Shown here: positions 7,798 to 13,612 of the stretch, piece by piece
Position numbering within the stretch: the first letter of the stretch is position 1
Layout: each line of letters begins with the position of its first letter
From: Zopfochytrium polystomum
Lineage: Eukaryota; Chytridiomycota; Chytridiomycetes; Chytridiales; Chytridiaceae
Assembly: GCA_025765615.1 (NCBI GenBank)
Contig: JAIVFJ010000711.1
Coordinates: 1-13,612 of the forward strand
Direction of reading: 5' to 3'
Length of the DNA: 13,612 nt
Program-made: the position numbers and the translations under genes
The notes under the pieces: generated by a model
What the model was told of the DNA's origin: nothing
What the model saw: only the letters and a program-made list of their open reading frames with translations
Database searches by the model: none

Positions 7798-9579
7798 ATG
7801 TCGCTTTCCGACGCGGATAACCTTGTCAGAACAATCGCAGACCCTGAAGACCCCTTCACATCTCATACAGCTGGAGTGGCACTGAACCGACTGCTGTTTG
7901 ACCCTCCTGTAAAGAAGCCCTTCCCCAAATGTTTTCGGAAAGTCGCAATGCTTTTTCATCGTCGATTGAATGAGCGCTCTTTCTGGACCCCTCCTCCGCT
8001 GAATCCCCAGTTGGAATCTCCTTTGGTGTATCAAACATTCTAGCTGCAACTCACGATATCTTGAAGACCCTTCGACTGAAAATCGACGAAGAGTCAACCC
8101 ATTGGAACGTCTGCGCACTTGAATGGCTCAAAGGTTGGGAGCAAGGCGATGACGGAGATGCGGATTGGCTTTTTACGCTTTCCGATCTGCAACTGGTAGA
8201 AGTATTTAAACCGTGAATCATCTATATTCACCTCTTCCCAGGACGGACATGTTAAAACCTGTGCCGTTGTTGTAGTTCTGGATTTTTTCAAATTGCAAGA
8301 GCGAGTAAATTTTACACAGAGAGAAGTTGAACGTGTGACAACGTCTCAAGCCAGTGAAAACAACGCCCCAATTGCGGCGTCTGAGATTGGCCGCAAATTT
8401 TGCACGAAGGCGACCGAAGCTGGTGCGCAAGTAAGCTTGCTTTTTGATCCCCCTCAGCTACTCAATCTAGACTTTGGCAGCTCTGCAGATTAATCCACTG
8501 CGACTACAATCCGCTCAGGCGTAAAACGCTGGAGCTCCTCACGAAGCTTTTCCGTGTTAATAACGAGGTACCACTTTGTCCGATCAAGATGTCATGTCGA
8601 GCCCGCCTGAAATCTCCGTCGAAGCTCAGATAATACCGCCAGTTCTGGCATGCGTACGATCATACCTGGGAAAATGTTCACTCGCCTCGGAGCGTATTTT
8701 TCTCTGGTGGACTCGAATCAACTCGCCAGAAAATACAAATTACTGTGAACTGTGGTCAGAACGGGACGTCACGCCGACCGAGATCGATCGGGAGGTGATA
8801 CGGCGGTTGGTATTCCTCTTGCTGCGCGCTCTTCATCAAGCTTTGGGCGAATGCGGACACCGCACGATTATCTTAAAGGAGATCGAGATGATTGTGGGAA
8901 CTTGCGGAGGTGGGACTTAATGTTCATTTTCGCCTCTCCCAACTGAGATCTCCGTAGCATTAGTAAATGATGCTCATTTACCGAAGCGATTGTACCAGCT
9001 TGTAATTGAGGATGACACTCAAATGGTGGAGTTGATTCTTCTCGTTACGGAAGTGCACCTTGTTCCAGGCCTTTTGGAAATGCTTAGGTTCGAATCATCA
9101 AAACTTTTCTTGCTATTATTTATGTGGGAGGTTTTCAGATCGACGCCATATCTCTCGCAGGTGTTGCAGACGTGCAACCTCACCTCCTCTTACTAAAATT
9201 TTTGATCGAATGCATGGATGAAGAGCTCCTTTTGGATATGCTATCCAGTACCGAAACGTCTCTTCTGGAACTTTTCTTGGTATACTTCAAGTACTTGAGC
9301 TTGACAGAAGACAATTGGAGGCGAGCAATTCGTCAGTATACCTACTTCGAAGGTACGGAAGACGGCCTTTGTGGCGTGGACCATTGCTTGACATTCTGTG
9401 TTTAAGAATCGAGCCGCAGCAACTCCATTCTTTCAAATTCGAATGAATCGTCCGTTCAAGACCAATTTTGCGAGATGTTGTGCCGCCTTTCCCGCCGGAT
9501 CAGGCAATTGTGGGCCGACGGTGCGTTTCCTTACCGCCCCGACGCTTTGCTTCGCCGTTGGATGTCGCGGTGTCCATAG
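7798..9579 (+). CDS. lins1: Lines homologue (LINS1-like, frame-disrupted)
   Basis: Lines is an alpha-helical protein first known from Drosophila patterning; its biochemical role is unclear. Identification rests on the order of family-like segments: LCRLIHCDYNPLRRKTLELL (8481-8540); LYQLVIEDDTQMVE (8990-9031); LLLLKFLIECMDEELLLDML-SSTETSLLELFLVYFKYL (9184-9297), the core Lines segment by eye; and RRIRQLWADGAFPYRPDALLRR at the end, matching the separate Lines C-terminal domain (FPYNPxxLL). Introns: 8431-8480, 8910-8957, probably 9088-9138, and 9353-9406. Frame changes occur near 8000, 8207 and 8570, and the 9088 intron joins one base out of phase. The stop is TAG 9577-9579. At roughly 480-500 aa it is shorter than the human protein (about 750 aa). 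Start at 7798 is the first ATG of the leading frame. I am fairly sure of the C-terminal half and less sure of the N-terminus. Confidence 0.74.
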
Positions 9580-9665
9580 CCTCAAGAAAATGAGTGATGA
9601 AGAATGGGAAAAGAATAATAGAAAAATACGGAAAAGAGAAAACGAGGAAATCACACCAGCCAGCA

Positions 9666-11703
9666 ATGAACAGCGGCGGCCAGCACCAGATGGCGTACGC
9701 GACCGACGAGTACGGCCGGCCCTTCATCATTGTCAGGGAGGGTAAGCGTACCAGGATTACAGGCATCGCGCACAAAAGGTACACCTTGATGTTCAGATTA
9801 TCTGACCTTGTGCTTCTTAAAGCCTGCATGCTGGTCGTGCAAGATTAACGCGCTTGGCCATGTCAACGAAGACCACGACTGTTACTGACTGACCTCGTCC
9901 TTCCCATTGGAACCAGTCTCACATCCTCGCTGCAAAGGCGGTGGCAACGATATTGAAAACATCGCTGGGTCCACGAGGTAGAAATCTTCTGGCCCTCTTC
10001 GTTTTCCCGTGCTCATTTGTTCTTCCTCCGCAAACAAAGGGTTGGATAAGATCCTCATTTCACCAGACGGTGATATAACAGTCACCAACGATGGCGCAAC
10101 AATTCTTTCTCAAATGGAGGTTGAACATCAAATTGCGAAGCTTCTTGTTCAGCTCTCGAAGAGTCAGGATGATGAGATCGGCGATGGAACCACTGGCGTT
10201 GTGGGTATGGAACTTATCTTCCTCCGTGGGTCCCATTCACCATTGCTCCTCAGTACTTGCTGGTGCGTTATTGGAACAGGCAGAGAGCCTTCTCGATAGG
10301 GGTATTCACCCAATTAGGATTGCGGATGGTTTCGAACGCGCGTGCAACGTGGCGGTCGAACATTTGGAAAAGATCGCTGATGTCATTCCTGTTGGCCGCG
10401 ACGCGAAGGAAACGCTACTTAAGACAGCTAAAACCTCTCTCGGCTCCAAAATGTAAGACTCAAACCTACACTATCAGTTCTTTAATCAATCCAACTGCTT
10501 TAGCGTTTCAAAATGTCACGATCAGTTTGCTCAAATGGCTGTCGACGCAGTTCTATCAGTTGCCGACCTGGAGCGCAAGGATGTGGATTTTGAACTGATC
10601 AAAATCGACGGCAAGGTCGGAGGCAGCCTCCAGGACTCAAAACTGGTCTACGGGGTCGTCGTCGATAAGGATATTTCGCACCCTCAAATGGCAAAAAATT
10701 AGAAACGCCAAAATCGCAATTCTCACCTGCCCCTTCGAGCCGCCAAAGCCCAAGACGAAGCACAAGCTGGACATCACCACTGTCGAAGAATACAAGAATT
10801 TGCAGGCTTACGAACGAGAGAAATTCGAAGAAATGGTTCGTCGTGTAAAAGACGCTGGAGCCAACCTTGTTATCTGTCAATGGGGCTTCGACGACGAGGC
10901 CAACCATCTTTTAATGCAAAACAAGCTTCCGGCAGTTCGCTGGGTGGGAGGTCCCGAGATCGAGGTGATTGCTTTTATTTGACTTGACAAAGTTCTTTGA
11001 CAATTTCATCCCGCAATCCAGTTGATTGCAATTGCCACCAACGGTCGCATTGTCCCGCGGTTTGAGGAGTTGTCAGAATCTAAGCTCGGTCAAGCTGGTG
11101 TCGTTCGCGAAGTCTCGTTCGGAACCACGAAGGACCGAATGTTAGTGATCGAGGAGTGCGCCAACACGCGGGCTGTCACTCTCTTTTGTCGGGGAGGAAA
11201 CAAAATGATGATTGATGAAGCCAAGCGCTCCTTGCATGATGCAATCTGCGTTGTTCGAAACCTTGTTCGCGACAACCGCATCGTATACGGGGGTGGAGCT
11301 GCCGAAATCACCTGCTCCTTGGCCGTCTCCGCTGCCGCCGACGAAATTTCCACGGTTGAGCAGTACGCCATGCGTGGCTTCTCTGCTGCACTAGACGCCG
11401 TTCCACTCGCACTGGCGGAAAACTCTGGCTTAAGCCCCATCGAAACGTTGGCTGAAGTAAAATCCCGTCAAAGCCTGGAAAAGAACTCTCGGCTTGGAAT
11501 TGATTGCCTTTTAAAGGATCAAACGGTAAATGCTGGTGACTTCAGGCGCAATTCTCACCGTGTCTTTCGCAGATATGAGAGAGCAACACGTATTTGATCC
11601 ACTCATTTCAAAGCGCTCGCAGTTCCTCCTCGCAACGCAGCTTGTGAAAATGATTTTGAAAATCGATGATGTCATTGCTCCTGGGGAGGGCGAACCCAAC
11701 TGA
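9666..11703 (+). CDS. cct5: CCT5, epsilon subunit of the TRiC/CCT chaperonin
   Basis: CCT5 is one of eight subunits of the cytosolic ring chaperonin folding actin, tubulin and other clients by ATP hydrolysis. Exons: 9666-9778, 9917-9977, 10041-10204, 10254-10452, 10504-10964, 11022-11525, 11573-11703. The N-terminus has [12 protein letters not shown]; the ATP site shows [18 protein letters not shown] and GDGTTG (10180-10197, catalytic Asp); the apical domain has [15 protein letters not shown] and [13 protein letters not shown]; then [35 protein letters not shown] and LGIDCL follow. All align end to end with CCT5 rather than other CCT subunits. ATGs at 9597 and 9690 are in frame; 9690 fits usual family length about as well. 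Three frame problems exist: exon 1/2 junction, a probable missing A in the A6 run at 10693-10698, and the exon 6/7 junction. An essential gene cannot be a null, so these point to sequence error. Confidence 0.97.
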
Positions 11704-11736
11704 TAACATGATTACCGTGAACCATTCGTGCAATGG

Positions 11737-11742
11737 AATAAA
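11737..11742 (+). terminator. Polyadenylation signal AATAAA (CCT5)
   Basis: AATAAA begins 34 bases after the CCT5 stop. It is two bases from the mirror-image signal of the convergent gene, so normal cleavage 10-30 bases downstream would fall at or within the coding end of the opposite-strand cyclotransferase. Confidence 0.65.
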
Positions 11743-11744
11743 TG

Positions 11745-11750
11745 TTTATT
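11745..11750 (-). terminator. Polyadenylation signal AATAAA on minus strand (QC)
   Basis: TTTATT on the plus strand reads AATAAA on the minus strand, six bases after the cyclotransferase stop (11756-11758). It sits next to the CCT5 signal in the 52-bp gap between the two convergent stop codons. Confidence 0.65.
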
Positions 11751-11755
11751 ATGGG

Positions 11756-12901
11756 TCACAGCAAGCCTAGATACTCTGCAACCATAACTCTAAGAATCCT
11801 CGTAAGATCTTGTACTGTTGCTGTGTCAATGGCGTGTGCGTCATCGCGTAGTGTGTGCCAAACAGGGGGGAAGGGCACTGGAATGAGGTGGACAACCGGA
11901 ACGTTCCGCTCCTTGAACGGCCGATGGTCATCGTCGATGAACTGCGCCATGAAATTGTCGCCTGGAACGAAGTAGGCGGGCTCTCCGCCTTGCAAGAGTG
12001 CGTCCGCCTTGGCTTTGGCCACAAGCAGTCCATTTTCTGCGAGTTTTCCCTCGATTTCGACCAACCGCTCCCACATCCAGCTGGTTCTTGACTCCATTCG
12101 AACAATCTTGCTGGTGGGGTACCCCAGCAAATCGAGCAATACAAAAGCATCGATGCTGGCGAGCCGCCCTTTTGGCCGTTTGCTTGCCTTCACCGATGCG
12201 TTCGCCTTATTCTTTTCCGTCTTCTGCGCCTCGGTGATTTCCTGTCCGGGGGTTGCCTCAGACTCCCACTTCTCTGCAAGGTGCCGCGATCCGTAAAGGG
12301 AGTCGGTCGCGCTCCACTCGCCGAACGCCTCTTCCCCATCGAAAAAGATCATCTCTACGGTCGTCCCCGCCCCCCCCGCTACGCTCCCGCTTGTCGAGCA
12401 ACGCGTCCAGCGTCGTTGCAATATCAACCAGCATCCCGCACGGTACGGCCGAGTCCGTGGCGCCAATAAAGTCGCCCCCCGCGAGAACCTTGCTGTCGAA
12501 GTGCGCGGCCAGCACGAGTCGGCGCGGTGCCGAAGGGTTATGTATTGCGATAATGTTGGCGAACTCGACGGGTCCGCGGGTGTCGTCGGCACTGTGAAAC
12601 GGTCGACTTCTGTCTGCCAGCCCAACGCGGCAAATGTATCCAGCAGGTAAGTTTGTACTTGCTTGTTGCCGGGCGTGCCTGGAACGCGCGGATGCAGGAA
12701 CGGATGAAGGAATCCCGCCTTGTGGGTCGTGGTCAGGTTTTGGTGGTCATCAATGCCTTGGGTCAGGGAATGCAGATCGGGCCCGACAATGCGGCTCACA
12801 AACCGATTGCGAATTTGGCGTGCCGTTGAGGCATCTGCGATGGAGAGAACCAGTAAGGCAAGGACGAGGGGAACGATCGTTTGCCGGGCCTTCCTAGCCA
12901 T
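11756..12901 (-). CDS. Secreted glutaminyl-peptide cyclotransferase (M28-like)
   Basis: This enzyme cyclises N-terminal Gln/Glu of peptides to pyroglutamate in the secretory pathway, using one zinc ion. The start at 12901 gives 381 aa with a signal peptide (TIVPLVLALLVLSIADAS). Motifs: RVPGTPG (residues 72-78), FFDGEEAF (186-193, Glu zinc ligand), TDSLYGSRHLAEKWE, FVLLDLLG, DDDHRPF, and PVPFPPVWHTL carrying the His ligand. The gene is intronless and of fungal-type sequence, with a Lys/Ala-rich insert near residue 220-245. Residues ~104-179 are out of frame: the neighbouring frame encodes the missing family sequence (FANIIAIHNP, AHFDSK with the Asp zinc ligand at 12495-12497, GATDSAVPCG at 12438-12464). 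One missing base near 12590 and an indel in the eight-base run 12370-12377 cancel out. The upstream in-frame ATG at 13006 lies within the preceding gene and is unlikely to be used. Confidence 0.94.
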   Translation of the reverse strand: MARKARQTIVPLVLALLVLSIADASTARQIRNRFVSRIVGPDLHSLTQGIDDHQNLTTTHKAGFLHPFLHPRVPGTPGNKQVQTYLLDTFAALGWQTEVDRFTVPTTPADPSSSPTLSQYITLRHRADSCWPRTSTARFSRGATLLAPRTRPYRAGCWLILQRRWTRCSTSGSVAGGAGTTVEMIFFDGEEAFGEWSATDSLYGSRHLAEKWESEATPGQEITEAQKTEKNKANASVKASKRPKGRLASIDAFVLLDLLGYPTSKIVRMESRTSWMWERLVEIEGKLAENGLLVAKAKADALLQGGEPAYFVPGDNFMAQFIDDDHRPFKERNVPVVHLIPVPFPPVWHTLRDDAHAIDTATVQDLTRILRVMVAEYLGLL

Positions 12902-12958
12902 GAGATCGGCTTGATTTGAAGAAACAACAGCTTTTGAGTGACAGCCAAAGAAAAAGTA

Positions 12959-12964
12959 TTTATT
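12959..12964 (-). terminator. Polyadenylation signal AATAAA on minus strand (CCA enzyme)
   Basis: TTTATT on the plus strand, four bases after the stop of the CCA-adding enzyme (12969-12971) on the minus strand. It lies inside the 67-base gap before the cyclotransferase ATG, so 3'-end formation of one gene and transcription start or leader of the next must overlap. Confidence 0.6.
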
Positions 12965-12968
12965 TTGG

Positions 12969-13567
12969 CTATGGTTGCAAAGAGACCAGCCACTTCTGGC
13001 ACTCATCCTTGGAACCGGAGGGATTCTGCAGCTGCCACTCGATCACTTTGGACAAGTACACGCCGACGGCCGGCCCCGCCTTAATTCCCAGAGTATTGGC
13101 CACTTCGCCGCCCTGAGTGACAGAAGCCAAGTCAGAAAGCTGTCCGAACTCAGTATCAGATGGACTCCTCTCACGTTAAGCAATGGTTTGAGGTCGTAAG
13201 TTTGGTCCACATTAAGCCTCCGCAAACTCTCCTGGAATCTCTCATAACGGCCCAGAATCGATACAACGGCAGAGTACTCGAGAATGCGTGCGGGGTTTGG
13301 GTCCCGAGAACAGGTTGCTTCAATAGTAAGCCAGTCTCGGAGTTCCGCCAGCTCGGCGCACATCGAAAGCAGAACAACGAGGTGCGCTTTTGCACCGAGA
13401 GGACGCGCTGATGTGTAAATACCCTTTGTCCCCAAATTTCGCATAAAAAGACCAAGCGCCATCCTGTTGCTTGACAATTCTTCCAATCGTTCTGAGTCTG
13501 TGGAAGAGCGCACATCGGAGACTGAGAGCGACATGCAAGAGACCCAATCACCATCTACGGCGCCAAA
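12969..13567 (-). CDS. CCA-adding tRNA nucleotidyltransferase, C-terminal part
   Basis: The enzyme adds or repairs the 3' CCA of nuclear and mitochondrial tRNAs. Only the C-terminal helical domain lies in the window; the catalytic head would be beyond the right edge. Seen: LEELSSNRMALGLFMRN, then ILEYSAVVSILGRYERFQESLRRLNV, DLKPLLNVRGV, and LGIKAGPAVGVYLSKVIEWQLQNPSGSKDECQKWL, the last closely matching the fungal/plant-type end of the family (GPWVG...EWQL..P). One base appears missing near 13160 (DLKPLLNVRGV and the following SDLASVTQGGEVAN are in different frames). The stop is TAG 12969-12971. The exon is taken to begin at 13567 after a TTGCAG acceptor, but the frame stays open to 13594, so this edge is uncertain. 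Confidence 0.82.
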
Positions 13568-13612
13568 CTGCAAGACGAACCAAGGTAAGCACAAAGAAGG
13601 TGGCCGACATGT

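Noticed and set aside
8213..8241. A possible 29-bp GT-AG microintron in the Lines gene
   Set aside because: The third frame is open straight through (NRESSIFTSSQDGHVK), so one base change near TTTAAA at 8205-8210 explains the break without a tiny intron, and the splice would also be out of phase.
9590..9745. Overlapping upstream ORF (MSDEEWEKNN...) before CCT5
   Set aside because: It is in a purine-rich leader, runs out of frame into CCT5 exon 1, and has no recognisable conservation; it may affect initiation but cannot be supported as a gene.
3166..11703. Programmed ribosomal frameshifting as in Euplotes
   Set aside because: The breaks do not sit at stop codons with a common slippery motif, and they go in both directions and at varied sequences. 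Indel error fits better.
12902..13006. Longer cyclotransferase start at 13006
   Set aside because: It would add 35 residues before the signal peptide, overlap the end of the CCA-enzyme gene and read through its poly(A) signal. The 12901 start gives a normal signal peptide.

Overview
The window is nuclear DNA of an opisthokont eukaryote with a compact genome. I can recognise seven protein genes. Most introns are GT-AG and 46-86 bp long; one is 138 bp. Intergenic gaps range from 67 to 155 bp. An early-diverging (chytrid-grade) fungus fits best: the DSN1, glutaminyl cyclotransferase and CCA-adding enzyme carry motifs I associate with fungi (RRSSIGLRGKRAS, RVPGTPG, EWQL-NP), and ~50-bp introns are typical of fungi. 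Homologues of Herp and Lines are better known from animals, so an early holozoan or compact invertebrate is not excluded. Lineage is inference.

Layout. 1-1560: no convincing gene; short repeats, small hairpins, then pyrimidine-rich and simple-sequence DNA with one TATA box. 1630-2953: a decayed PIF1-family helicase, followed by a hairpin plus CTAA that resembles a Helitron 3' end. 3166-4202 (+): NudE/Ndel1. 4208-4420 (+): a 70-aa membrane ORF five bases after the NudE stop. 4839-6293 (+): Herp-like UBL/two-TM protein. 6366-7646 (+): DSN1 kinetochore subunit. 7798-9579 (+): Lines homologue. 9666-11703 (+): CCT5 chaperonin. 11756-12901 (-): glutaminyl-peptide cyclotransferase. 12969-13567 (-): C-terminal part of the CCA-adding tRNA nucleotidyltransferase, running off the window. 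The genes are housekeeping functions (dynein regulation, ERAD, chromosome segregation, protein folding, tRNA maturation, secreted-peptide processing) and form no evident pathway.

The most striking property is that nearly every recognisable gene, including the essential CCT5, is broken by one-base frame changes, often in or near homopolymers. Family conservation continues across each break. I read these mainly as consensus indels in a long-read assembly rather than gene death; only the PIF1 copy looks truly decayed. In the cyclotransferase two such changes cancel, leaving an open frame that hides about 75 wrong residues, including the loss of a zinc ligand. I see no convincing new multi-gene system here.
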